NCBI RefSeq assembly: GCF_963678635.1
Contig: NC_087066.1
Location: 41,129,223-41,193,222 of the forward strand
Direction: 5' to 3'
Length of the DNA stretch: 64,000 bases
Source: Symsagittifera roscoffensis
Lineage: Eukaryota > Xenacoelomorpha > Acoela > Convolutidae
How positions within the stretch are numbered: the first letter of the stretch is position 1; the number at the start of each line of letters is the position of its first letter. The notes below the pieces were generated by a model. That model was given only the letters and a program-made list of their open reading frames with translations, was not told the origin of the DNA and did no database searches. The translations under genes and the position numbers were made by a program. This document shows, one piece after another, positions 20,329-30,709 of the stretch.

Positions 20329-23300
20329 ATGAGTTCAACACACACCCCAGGTGACGAAACTCCAGATGACGATGAAATCTTTCCTTTTATAGTAGATGCA
20401 GATACTGATAGAGGACAACACATATTTTGTCAAAATTTACTCGTAAACTTATTTGAACCCGGAATCAGTCCATGTAAAACAGAGTTCCCCGATGTAAAAA
20501 TCAAAAGACAAATCATAGATCACTACTTAAAAGATATATGCAACATAACACAACAGTATGGAATCTACTCCATAGAATTCACCTCACCAAACCATAATAA
20601 TAGAAAATATACAATTCAAACAGACGATCTTGATTTAGAATTTTCAAAAGTTTTTTCAGAATATATAAAAAGCATCCAATATCATAACTCACAAAGAGCA
20701 AACTCCATATTCACCAATGAAGTTTTCGCAATAATATATAGTTATATTTCGATATTAGAAAACGAAATCCCACTAACAAATGTCTCACCGACAGAAACAT
20801 CTAAACATTTGAAAGTACGACATGAAATTACACTACTCTCTAGTTATTTAAACATCATTAAAGAAAATTTCACGAAAGATGACGTTTCACAACATACCAA
20901 ACACGATTTACAAAAAATTTTAGCATGGTTCATAATAGATTATTTCACACACAATATTGATTTAATTGCACAAGCAAGAAAAAATTTTAGACCCCAAAAT
21001 TCGAACGATGATACCGCTATCACAGAACAATCAGATTATGTTTGGGACCCCGAATGGTCTCATCCCGCATTTATAAGCTTTCCACAATCAATCTCAAGTC
21101 AAGCAATAGGTACAATATCTTACATAAGAGATTATGTAAGAGTAATACCATTAACAATTGATGCAACACCATTAAACTATAATACATTTTTACCCGATAC
21201 ACAAAATAATAGTTTAAACTCTACAGTCATACACAACGAAAACCTCAATGGAACTAGGAATCTTACTCAACAAGATATCCAGACACCATCACACTTCATA
21301 AATGAAGAAATTGTACACACAACAACTACACAACAAAGTATTTCACCAATACGCCCAAATTTAACAACACCAAGAAATACAAATCCTTCACAAACACAGG
21401 TAACCTTACAATCAACCGTTAAACCTTTGGTTGCCCCTAAATATTCACATATGGATTACCAAACATACAGACCCATGACAATACCATCAAAACCACGCAA
21501 AACATTCACTAGAAACAACTTTGCAGACCATAATTATAATTATACACATCCATCAAAAACAAATTATCAACCACAAAGGAATTTTAATCAATATACAAAA
21601 CCTCGAAACTGGGATAACCCAACGGCCCAATATAATTCCAAAAATTTTCAACCAAATCCTCCACAGGATCGCAGTGAAAATTACCCATTTTTTCAACAGA
21701 ATAAAAATAAAAAACAAACATCTTATCAAATGGATTATTTATCCTCAGATGACGATTTCTTACAACCAGATATATTTGCACCAAATACTCAAGAATATCG
21801 TAGACAAGGAATACAGAAAACACGTACAAATCATAGGAATTTTTCTCCACAACCGATAGATGCACAACATCAACAACCAATTCAACAACAAAATCCAATT
21901 AATACACAATCTTTTCAACCAATTCAACAACAAAATCCAATGACTGCACACTCGTATCAACCATCACAAATGCAAAATGAAATACCACTCCCATATTATC
22001 TCCAACAACATGAAATAACAAGAAACCAACTTTCAAATTTTTCTCAAATGCCAAATGCAGCAGAATCATTACAAATGACAATGAATCCATTCCTTATGGG
22101 TGGATCATCAATAACATCAAACAAACCTTTAATGGTTTTCACAGGAACAGACCCTGAATACTCTGTAGAAGATTATTTAAATGCAGTAACAGCAAACCTG
22201 ATTTTAAATATAGGACCTGAACCAATTAATACGCCACTACATCAAAACTGGATACATCGACGCACAGCGTTGATACAAACAACCTTAGATGGCGCAGCCC
22301 AAAAATGGTTTTCAGTACTACCTCTAGAAATAAAATCAAACTGGAAAAGATTTACACAAGAATTTTCAAAAATGTTTGACTCTGAAAGAAACAAACAACA
22401 ACAAAGAGTTTTATGTAATGAAATTCGCAGATTACCAAACGAAACCATCAAGCAAATAGCAGTACGAATCGAAACACTAGTTCGAAAAGCATATTCACTA
22501 AATACACATGACTATAAAAACACAAAGATGACAGAAATCTTAATGATGACCTTAACACCACAATTAAGGAAAATAGCAATAAAAAAGAGAGCATCCCATC
22601 CTTCTTCAATTCGAGAACCCGATTTAGATTTTCGAAAACTAGTAGACAAACTAGAACAAGCAGAAATCACGATGAAACTAGAAGAAACGGAAAATCTGAA
22701 ATTACAATACGTTAACAGAATTGAAACGACTCCCACTAATATTAATAATATACAGGAATCAGAAACAGACCTCGTTGAAAAAATCACTGAAATACTCAAT
22801 ATTTACGAAAAGAACCCGAACTTTAAAGGCAAACCATCTTTCAAAAAATGGTGTAATTATTGCCGACGATACGGACATAGTATTTCCGAATGTAGACAAA
22901 AACAGCAAGATAGTCAAAATAAACCTCAAAAATATAAAGAACCAAATAAATCATTCTATCAATACATGAAAAAAGATCAAAATTTACCGAACAAAACAGT
23001 TCACAGCAACAACAGTTCAGGAAAACCACTCCCGAACAATACAAATTATACAAGAAATCAATCCCCATATAACTCAAGTTATAGAGGAAGATCACCAGAA
23101 CGAAGAAATACACAAAACTCATCACAAAATCACTACAATAGACCAAATAGTAGAAATAACTACTCCAGATCAAATTCAAATACACAACGATTTGTTTCTA
23201 GATCTAATTCCCAATCAAGAAATAACTACTATCCAAACAACCAATCACGAAATTCATCATACAATAGGAATAGAAACTACTCCTATAATAGAAATAGAAG

Positions 23301-26300
23301 TTATTCAAACAACCGAAACCAGAATTACCCGAACAATCGATCAAGGAATAACTCATATAATAGATCGAACTATAACAGACCAAACAATAATTACCAAAAC
23401 AGATCGCGAAATAATTCACAAAATCGACACCCAAGTTATAATAATCGTTATAGAAATTATTCCCAATCACCACACCGGAATAATAATCACTATAATAACT
23501 CTAATAATCGTCATAGAAGCAGTACACCTAAACATCAAAGACAAATCAATCAAGTACAAGCTAATCCAGAAACAACATCAGACCCCCCAGGTATTGATAA
23601 CACAGTAACTGATACGTTACAACTCAATCAAATAAACTGTACATCATCAGATTCAGAAAGTGATACTGAAAACACTCTTGCTATCAATATGATAAAAGTC
23701 GAAAATGACTATGAATCTGTCATATATGAACAACCCTTTCCATCACATATATATGAAAATCAATCAGAATTTCTTCAAAATTATTACACTACACCCATAA
23801 ATTCCACACCAACAACGCAAGAAACAAATGCAAAAAATACTACAGAACAACCCAATCAAAATGTCAAAACAAAATGCTTGAATACAAACCACATCTACCA
23901 AAATATACAAAAAGAACAACCCAAAGAAAAAATCTGGACAATACCATTTCTCTTAGAAAGCCCAAGAAATAAAGAATTTCAACCACCAGACCTTGAAATA
24001 GATTTTTTAATTGATTCAGGAGCAGAATCAAACATAATAAACATCCCCACATGGAATGAAATAAAAACTTTACATCCAAAGCTAACACCTCTTGAAACCT
24101 CCAGCAAACTAGCAACAGCACAAGGATCAACATTGATAAACTACGGAAAAATCCAATTATTTCTCCTCCCTACCAGAACAATGGAGCAAAGTAAAATTCT
24201 AAACAAGCCATTTAAACAAATATTCCATATCACTGATATTAAATATAATATCATTGGAATACCATTTATTTCGAAGTATATACCAACAATTAACATCCTA
24301 AATAGTAAAATATTAATCAAAGATAAATATACAAAAACAAAAGAAACATCCCTAACATTTTTTCAAAGATTAAACAAACAACCACCATTCTTTTCAAAAT
24401 TTTATCCAATATATAACCAACAAAGAAAACACCTGAAACCACTATCAGGAAACATCTATAATTTTTCAATCAAACAAGTTCACCAATATGATAAAGAACA
24501 AAACAAACAAAAATTTTATATGTCAGATTTTGAATTCAAACCTATTCATAAATTTTTCAAAATCACAATCTCTTCAATAAAATATTTGAAAAATTCGAAT
24601 TCAGATATTATTTCTTTACATGTTTATAACAACACACCTTACCAAGTAACATTACCTTTAGGACTTTTAGGATATTGTGAAACTAACGCTACAATATCAC
24701 CAATACACGAAAAAGCCTATCGCGTAAATAATATACTCCAATTACTAGATATTTGCCAATCTACAATTCTTAATGAAGAATTATCTATAAATAATATAAT
24801 AAGTAACGAAAACAGAAATACGGATTATTTCACAAAAACTCCATATTTCAAACCTACATTCAACATAAGTAACTACACAGAGGACCAACAAAAATTTTTA
24901 ACAATGTTTAATTTCCAACATTCACAAATAACACAAGACGAATTCGAAAAATTAGCCAAACAGCTAATTAAATATTCATCAGTCTATGCAACATCAAAAT
25001 TCGATGTTGGCAAAATCAGTTCATCACTACATCTCCCATTAAAACCAGACGCAGTTTTCAAAAAACAGAGAGCAAGTAAAGTACCAATTCACTTACATGA
25101 TAAAGTAAACAGATTACTCGATATTTTAGAACAGTACAATATTATATCACCAGTTAATAAAGAAGAACAACCAAAAGGCAACACATTCATCAACCCCGTT
25201 ATCATTCTAGCTAAAGGAGAATCATTAAAAATCGTTCTCGATGCTAGATACCTCAATTCACTCATAGATGAATCAAAATGTAATTGGCCCATTGAACCAA
25301 TACAAGTTATTTTAACAAAAATAAACGGCAAATACTTTACAACCGCCGATATGAATAGTGCATACAATCAAATGCCACTAGATGAACAATCACGACGTTT
25401 AACACAATTTGTTATCGGAAACCAACAATATGAATTTAACCGCTTATTCTATGGAATATCCATAGGACCAGCAGCATTTTCAGCTTTTATGAGCAAAATT
25501 TTTAGACCACTAATACTCAAGAAAAACGCAATCACCTATCTAGACGATGTTTTTATGCAATCACAAACAAAAGACGAAATGTTCAAAGTTTTAGAAAAAT
25601 ATCATCAAATACTTCAGAACGAAAATCTGAAGGCCGCCCCCGATAAATCACACTTCTTTTTGACAAGAGTTAAATTCTTAGGACATAACATAGAAAGAAA
25701 AACAATCACTCCACTGAAATCACGCATTGACGCTATTCAAAAACTTCAACCACCAACAAATAAAAAGAAAATCCAAGAATTCCTTGGAATGTTAAACTTT
25801 TTAAGTAAATATGTTTATAAAATGCAATTATATCTACGACCATTTTACAACATCCTTAGACAACAAAATAATTTTGAATGGAATACAGAACATCAAGCAC
25901 GATTCGAAGAAATAAAGAAACTTTTAACCGAACAAATTTCAAATACAATCCCAGACCCTGATCAACCATTTTATGCAATGTGCGATGCTTCGAACTTTGG
26001 CATCGGCGCAGCACTATTACAATCACATAATGGTACAAATAAAATGAACCTGATATCAGCAAATTCTCGATTATTCACTCAAGCAGAGCTACGACTCTCA
26101 ACTCTAATGAGAGAATGTACAGCCATAATATATACATTGACAGAATATGAATTTCTGATACTTGGATCAAAGCATCCAACAGTTTTATTCACAGACCACA
26201 AACCCATCATTTTTCTTTTCACACAGAAATCTAACCCAAACCACCGAGTTTACAGATTTCAACTAATTCTAATGAAATTTCCAAACTTACATATAGTTTG

Positions 26301-28551
26301 GACTGCAGGAAAAAATCTTGCATTACCAGACACCTTAAGTCGAAATACACCACCTGAATTACTTACACGAAAAACAACAGTTGAAATACCCAAAAATATA
26401 AAATTCTACCTTGCAGAAAACGAAACATCACCTCGATTAGAATGCAAATATGCAGTAAAAACTGATATTGAACAATCACAAATAAATAATTTACAACATT
26501 TCCCACTTTATTTAGATTGTCAAATTAATCATTATGAAGTTGATTTACTCGGAACATCAACCTTCAAACCAATCCCATATTCTCAATGGATAAAAAATAA
26601 CACCCAACAAAAACGGACAAAACAACACCTACCTAAAAAAGACCATTTTCCACTAATTGAAAAAGAAGATTTAACTGATAAAATAAATTTATCAGGACCA
26701 CAAACAAATGATTCAAAATACACAATAAATCAAGTTTTTGACCTCCATGACCCACTTGATACAATACCCTTATCTAAATTAGAAATCGAAAACATTTTTC
26801 TCCCCCCAACAGAAACAATTACAATTTCAACACTGAAACAATATCAAAACCTTGACCCAGTAATTAGACAACTGAAATCATGGCACAAATATAAAACTAA
26901 ACCTATCAAAGCAGATTCAACCATTCTAGGAAACAAAACACTCCTCCGATACTTTCGCAAATTTAACAACACAACAATTAACGAAAACACAGACCTTTTA
27001 GAGTATAACATGAATGAATCTACAGTTCCATGTCTCCCTATAAGTATGATTCTTATAGCTTTTAATATTTCACATACACAAAATATTAAAGGACACTCTG
27101 GATCAGAAAAAACATATTCAAATTTTATACAAAATTTTTACTTCCCAAATGCACCAATCTGGATAAAAGTACTATGCAATGACTGTATAGTATGTCAACT
27201 AAATAAACCTTACCCAAATCAAAAACAAATAGCACAAAAACAAGATTTTAAAGGACAAAGTTTGTACTTTAATCATCGTATCTCATTTGATACTAAAGGA
27301 CCAATTTCACCCTCATCAGAAGGAAACTCCTACATTATGGTAATTGTTGACGCATTTACACATTATGTAGCACTTAACCCAGTACCACATTGTAATGCTT
27401 ATTACGCATATACAACACTTTATGAACACTGGATAGCAAAATTTGGACTACCAGAAATTTTAGTCACAGACAATGGTACAGAATTCATAAATAATGAAAT
27501 AATAACACTATGTCATTTATACAACATTAAACACAAACCACGTACATCTCATGCACCTTGGACAAACGGCTTAGTCGAAGGTATGAACCGTTCACTACAA
27601 GAATATCTTAGATGTATCATCAACGGAAATGATACAAAATATACCGAATGGTCAGCAGATGTAAAATTATTTCCCTTAGCATATAATTCACAAATCACGA
27701 CAACTTTAGGAATGTCACCATACGAAATGGTTTTTAACCAAAAGCCACGCAAACCAATAATGTTTACAGCAAATTCCCATAAAAACGCACAAGGTTATTG
27801 TCAACCAAATAAAGACTCAATTTGTTATAACCTCCCATTACATACGCACGATGAAGATCATTTTCATCACCCACAAATTCTTAAACTAGCCTCCGGTACA
27901 CACACCGAATGGATTTTAAATAGAGATAAGAAACACAATGAAATTTACCAAAAAATAACGAAAAAGTTATTACAAAGACAAAACATAAATGAACAAATCA
28001 ATTCACGTTTTACACCAGCTTCCGATTTAAAAATTGGAACATTTGTTTTAATACCTAATTTTAATACTCAAAAAGGAATTTCTAAAAAATTACAACCCCT
28101 CCGAAAAGGACCCTACCAAATAATTGCAAAACCCACTGATGTCACATATAAAATTACCGACTCAAACAAAAAAGAAATCGTTCAACATCGAAACAACCTA
28201 TTACCTTATTACCCAAAAGAATACGCACTCCGCGAATTAACTCAATTATATTCTTTCACAGGATTAAAAATCATTCAAAATGAACCACATCTGAAAAACA
28301 CAGAACAAAATGATAACCCCACCGAAAATCAAAACACGAAACCAACCGCCACCAAAAACAATACGCAAAACCATAAAGAACCTCCAAAACCAAGAAAAAA
28401 TAGAAAAATGACAGAACAAATAATACCCCAAGAAGAAATAGACAAATCAGAACATAGAAAAACATCAAGACTCCGAAATCAACCACGTAAAAACTACAAA
28501 ATGTTCATCCCTCAATCTAAAATATTAAAGAAAGTAGAATTTAAAAAGTAA
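20329..28551 (+). CDS. gag-pol: Gag-Pol polyprotein, 2740 residues in one frame
   Basis: The whole capsid-polymerase protein lies in one frame without a shift or stop. Gag fills about residues 1-1150: a helical N-terminus, a Q/N/P-rich linker (about 340-560), a capsid-like helical domain (about 590-810), a CCHC zinc knuckle at 842-855 (CNYCRRYGHSISEC) and an R/N/S/Y-rich tail (about 930-1085). Protease has DSGA at 1229-1232. Reverse transcriptase has FTTADMNSAY and YLDD at 1737-1740. RNase H has CDASNFGIGAALL from 1885 and TDHKP at 1955-1959. Integrase has the zinc module (H2249, H2256, C2286, C2289), catalytic D2321, D2381 and E2417 with the D-35-E spacing, and a GPY motif at 2594-2596. The tail is basic. 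All catalytic residues are present, so it may be functional. Typical Ty3-like Gag-Pol is 1200-1800 residues; the excess lies in Gag and in a long linker before RT. Confidence 0.95.
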   Translation: MSSTHTPGDETPDDDEIFPFIVDADTDRGQHIFCQNLLVNLFEPGISPCKTEFPDVKIKRQIIDHYLKDICNITQQYGIYSIEFTSPNHNNRKYTIQTDDLDLEFSKVFSEYIKSIQYHNSQRANSIFTNEVFAIIYSYISILENEIPLTNVSPTETSKHLKVRHEITLLSSYLNIIKENFTKDDVSQHTKHDLQKILAWFIIDYFTHNIDLIAQARKNFRPQNSNDDTAITEQSDYVWDPEWSHPAFISFPQSISSQAIGTISYIRDYVRVIPLTIDATPLNYNTFLPDTQNNSLNSTVIHNENLNGTRNLTQQDIQTPSHFINEEIVHTTTTQQSISPIRPNLTTPRNTNPSQTQVTLQSTVKPLVAPKYSHMDYQTYRPMTIPSKPRKTFTRNNFADHNYNYTHPSKTNYQPQRNFNQYTKPRNWDNPTAQYNSKNFQPNPPQDRSENYPFFQQNKNKKQTSYQMDYLSSDDDFLQPDIFAPNTQEYRRQGIQKTRTNHRNFSPQPIDAQHQQPIQQQNPINTQSFQPIQQQNPMTAHSYQPSQMQNEIPLPYYLQQHEITRNQLSNFSQMPNAAESLQMTMNPFLMGGSSITSNKPLMVFTGTDPEYSVEDYLNAVTANLILNIGPEPINTPLHQNWIHRRTALIQTTLDGAAQKWFSVLPLEIKSNWKRFTQEFSKMFDSERNKQQQRVLCNEIRRLPNETIKQIAVRIETLVRKAYSLNTHDYKNTKMTEILMMTLTPQLRKIAIKKRASHPSSIREPDLDFRKLVDKLEQAEITMKLEETENLKLQYVNRIETTPTNINNIQESETDLVEKITEILNIYEKNPNFKGKPSFKKWCNYCRRYGHSISECRQKQQDSQNKPQKYKEPNKSFYQYMKKDQNLPNKTVHSNNSSGKPLPNNTNYTRNQSPYNSSYRGRSPERRNTQNSSQNHYNRPNSRNNYSRSNSNTQRFVSRSNSQSRNNYYPNNQSRNSSYNRNRNYSYNRNRSYSNNRNQNYPNNRSRNNSYNRSNYNRPNNNYQNRSRNNSQNRHPSYNNRYRNYSQSPHRNNNHYNNSNNRHRSSTPKHQRQINQVQANPETTSDPPGIDNTVTDTLQLNQINCTSSDSESDTENTLAINMIKVENDYESVIYEQPFPSHIYENQSEFLQNYYTTPINSTPTTQETNAKNTTEQPNQNVKTKCLNTNHIYQNIQKEQPKEKIWTIPFLLESPRNKEFQPPDLEIDFLIDSGAESNIINIPTWNEIKTLHPKLTPLETSSKLATAQGSTLINYGKIQLFLLPTRTMEQSKILNKPFKQIFHITDIKYNIIGIPFISKYIPTINILNSKILIKDKYTKTKETSLTFFQRLNKQPPFFSKFYPIYNQQRKHLKPLSGNIYNFSIKQVHQYDKEQNKQKFYMSDFEFKPIHKFFKITISSIKYLKNSNSDIISLHVYNNTPYQVTLPLGLLGYCETNATISPIHEKAYRVNNILQLLDICQSTILNEELSINNIISNENRNTDYFTKTPYFKPTFNISNYTEDQQKFLTMFNFQHSQITQDEFEKLAKQLIKYSSVYATSKFDVGKISSSLHLPLKPDAVFKKQRASKVPIHLHDKVNRLLDILEQYNIISPVNKEEQPKGNTFINPVIILAKGESLKIVLDARYLNSLIDESKCNWPIEPIQVILTKINGKYFTTADMNSAYNQMPLDEQSRRLTQFVIGNQQYEFNRLFYGISIGPAAFSAFMSKIFRPLILKKNAITYLDDVFMQSQTKDEMFKVLEKYHQILQNENLKAAPDKSHFFLTRVKFLGHNIERKTITPLKSRIDAIQKLQPPTNKKKIQEFLGMLNFLSKYVYKMQLYLRPFYNILRQQNNFEWNTEHQARFEEIKKLLTEQISNTIPDPDQPFYAMCDASNFGIGAALLQSHNGTNKMNLISANSRLFTQAELRLSTLMRECTAIIYTLTEYEFLILGSKHPTVLFTDHKPIIFLFTQKSNPNHRVYRFQLILMKFPNLHIVWTAGKNLALPDTLSRNTPPELLTRKTTVEIPKNIKFYLAENETSPRLECKYAVKTDIEQSQINNLQHFPLYLDCQINHYEVDLLGTSTFKPIPYSQWIKNNTQQKRTKQHLPKKDHFPLIEKEDLTDKINLSGPQTNDSKYTINQVFDLHDPLDTIPLSKLEIENIFLPPTETITISTLKQYQNLDPVIRQLKSWHKYKTKPIKADSTILGNKTLLRYFRKFNNTTINENTDLLEYNMNESTVPCLPISMILIAFNISHTQNIKGHSGSEKTYSNFIQNFYFPNAPIWIKVLCNDCIVCQLNKPYPNQKQIAQKQDFKGQSLYFNHRISFDTKGPISPSSEGNSYIMVIVDAFTHYVALNPVPHCNAYYAYTTLYEHWIAKFGLPEILVTDNGTEFINNEIITLCHLYNIKHKPRTSHAPWTNGLVEGMNRSLQEYLRCIINGNDTKYTEWSADVKLFPLAYNSQITTTLGMSPYEMVFNQKPRKPIMFTANSHKNAQGYCQPNKDSICYNLPLHTHDEDHFHHPQILKLASGTHTEWILNRDKKHNEIYQKITKKLLQRQNINEQINSRFTPASDLKIGTFVLIPNFNTQKGISKKLQPLRKGPYQIIAKPTDVTYKITDSNKKEIVQHRNNLLPYYPKEYALRELTQLYSFTGLKIIQNEPHLKNTEQNDNPTENQNTKPTATKNNTQNHKEPPKPRKNRKMTEQIIPQEEIDKSEHRKTSRLRNQPRKNYKMFIPQSKILKKVEFKK

Positions 28552-29151
28552 TTTTAAGATTTTATACTTCACAATCTTGAAACCTCCGTAACATTTTTCA
28601 TTTCATTTTTTCAAAATAACATGCTCACAAGTACGCAATAATTCTAGTTCAAAATAGACCAATAGGATTCATCCAATCCGCCACTTTCTCTAACTCAAAC
28701 TAAGATCAATTAGACGAATAATCTAGAACTCCAGGCACATCTCTAACTATAACTTTACAACCTCCAGGTCAAAAATAAGCAAACCACTCCAACTTGACAG
28801 CTAAAATAAATATCACCATAATACCGTACCCCTCCCTTATCTAATAACCCAAAGATCAACAATATTTCCCCAACTCAGACCACGAATACCCCCAAAACAA
28901 ATTTGATAACTTAGCCTAAAGTAACAAAATGAAGATTTTAATTAGCCTAAAGTATAAAAATCTCACCATACCCCGGATCATTTGACAAACAAAAATAAAG
29001 AAAAAGACGACCTCCCAGTCACCATGAAAATTGCCCCCAACAATTTTTTACAAAACTCAACCCACTTGTCAAAAAACTAATAAATAATTCGACCACACTA
29101 GAAAATCGCCTCAAACAGCAAAAAATATTCGACCAAGAGATCATTTCTTAA
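28552..29151 (+). other. non-coding gap between Gag-Pol and the small membrane ORFs
   Basis: About 600 bp without an ORF of note. It is C- and A-rich with several CTCCAGG and CCTCCAG words (28727, 28770). It may hold cis signals or splice acceptors for downstream mRNAs, but none is clear. Confidence 0.4.
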
Positions 29152-29382
29152 ATGCTTTTCTCTCAAACAGTTGCTCAAATACTTATAAATTTTAAACATT
29201 TTTTTTCAATACTTGAAGCCTTTATAATATTTCTTTTTGATATACTTGAATCTTTTCTAATAATCTTAATCATTTTTTGTAACATTTTTTTAATTTTCTA
29301 CACTATACTCGAACTATTCCTCCAACTTTCCAAAACCCTTGAATATATCCACAGGTACGATTTTCACAACTTGTCTAAATGA
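29152..29382 (+). CDS. 76-residue membrane ORF (sTM1)
   Basis: Almost entirely hydrophobic: residues 18-60 are a run of F, I and L (FIIFLFDILESFLIILIIF) able to form one or two membrane helices. No family is recognised. Its stop TGA overlaps the next start as ATGA at 29379-29382, a layout that permits termination-reinitiation. A candidate acceptor (TATATCCACAG) ends at 29354, within its 3' part. It could be a viroporin-like accessory protein, or AT-rich chance; the overlap and its position between pol and env favour the former slightly. Confidence 0.4.
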   Translation: MLFSQTVAQILINFKHFFSILEAFIIFLFDILESFLIILIIFCNIFLIFYTILELFLQLSKTLEYIHRYDFHNLSK

Positions 29383-29567
29383 TACGAACAATTTTCAGTA
29401 GAACTGATATTTTTTTATTGTTTGTAATTTTCATAACATTTTTATCATCCCTCATTTTGACCATATGTAAATGTATAAAGAAAGCAATCATCACATTTGC
29501 CCTAGCAACAATTTTTCTAATTATTTTTTTGGAAGAATATTATAATAAACATAAACCTTCCCACTAA
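29379..29567 (+). CDS. 62-residue membrane ORF (sTM2)
   Basis: Begins MIRTIFSRTDIFLLFVIF and has two hydrophobic segments (about 11-29 and 35-51) separated by a basic Cys-containing loop (KCIKK). It overlaps sTM1 by ATGA, and its 3' half is overlapped in another frame by ORF X, which starts at 29471. Unknown family. Two hydrophobic hairpin segments with a basic loop would fit a small channel-like or env-accessory protein, but this is inference. Confidence 0.4.
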   Translation: MIRTIFSRTDIFLLFVIFITFLSSLILTICKCIKKAIITFALATIFLIIFLEEYYNKHKPSH

Positions 29568-30709
29568 AGTAAAAATTCAAAAATCCATCAAAAATTGCTA
29601 CCCAACAGTCACAGAATCAGTCTTCACCGACATCATCCCAAGATAATCCAACACCACCTTCAACTACTCAAAATCCTCAAACATCTACACGAATTTCTTT
29701 TCAAGACAATCCATACACTTTTGAAGAACGGCACGCTCGTTTATCTGAACCACTAGAACCAGTTCAACGACAAGCATCTCTAAGTGAACCAACATATAAT
29801 CTTTACCCAACACTACCACAAGAACTAAGCAGAATACGAAACCTTAGTCAAAACCAAAACACAACAGAAATAAGTAGACAAATTATACATCCTCGACGAA
29901 ATAGAAATTTTCAAACTCCCCGAGTTCATTTTGATATACCTCAATCCCCATCACAAACCACTCCAGAAAACACCACTGGCATCACACCAGAAACTCCTAC
30001 ACTTTTTTCACAACGAAGCACTTCAAGTCTACCCTCAGACTACTTAGGTTCAACACCAACATCTGAACAAATACGTGAAAATCCTTTTAACCCCCCAAAC
30101 CAAACATCACGATTTCCATATTGGACTACACATTCATTTACACAAGGTGAACCAAATTTAGTCAATGACCCCATAGATATTTCTACGGATACAACCACAT
30201 CCTCATCACTACCAGAAACATTATCACTACCATCAACACCATCAATAAGCCAATTTTCACCACTACCCTTTAACTTAAATTTTCCAAATAATCTCGACGC
30301 CAGATATCGAGAACAATCATCAATAAATATTCCTTTAAGATTAGACTGGAATACATTCACAGCACCTCCACCATTATTTGGACAACATCAAGAAAGTAAC
30401 CGCCTTCATAACTGGGCACTTAATAGATTACAATATCGCCAAGATATTCACAACGATATCCGTGATCACAATATTCAAATACTCCAACAAAACAGCTTAC
30501 AATTAAAGTTTGAAATCACAGTTAAGTTAAATAACATTACCCAACATCCCTACCCATTAAATCCACCTAACATAACAGCTCAATCACTACCACCACCGTT
30601 TATAACTACTGAAGTAATATATAAATACGACAGATATACCAAAAACACAATTGGCTACATTACATTTTATAACCCATACTCAGGATTATCATACACATGT
30701 ATATTCTAA
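29471..30709 (+). CDS. ORF X, 412 residues with methionine only at the start
   Basis: Open from the ATG at 29471 (right after an in-frame stop) to TAA at 30707-30709, 413 codons with no other in-frame ATG. The first 40 or so residues overlap sTM2. Residues about 60-260 are rich in P, S, T, Q and N and look disordered. The last 150 look folded, for example LRLDWNTFTAPPPLFGQ and TTEVIYKYDRYTKN. The last 13 bases overlap the env start at 30697. No known domain is recognised; its place just before env suggests a structural or regulatory partner. If the ATG is not used, the frame would have to be entered by splicing from the leader. A start-less copy of its 3' half follows at 34387-35059. Confidence 0.6.

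Noticed and set aside
23192-23608. 138-codon + strand ORF inside gag
   Set aside because: It is an alternative frame of the repetitive R/N/S/Y-rich Gag tail; its I/T-rich composition is a by-product of the codons used.
30040-30360. 106-codon minus-strand ORF, identical at 34390-34710
   Set aside because: It lies antisense to ORF X and is duplicated only because the 4350-bp block is; the + strand frame is much longer and reads as protein.
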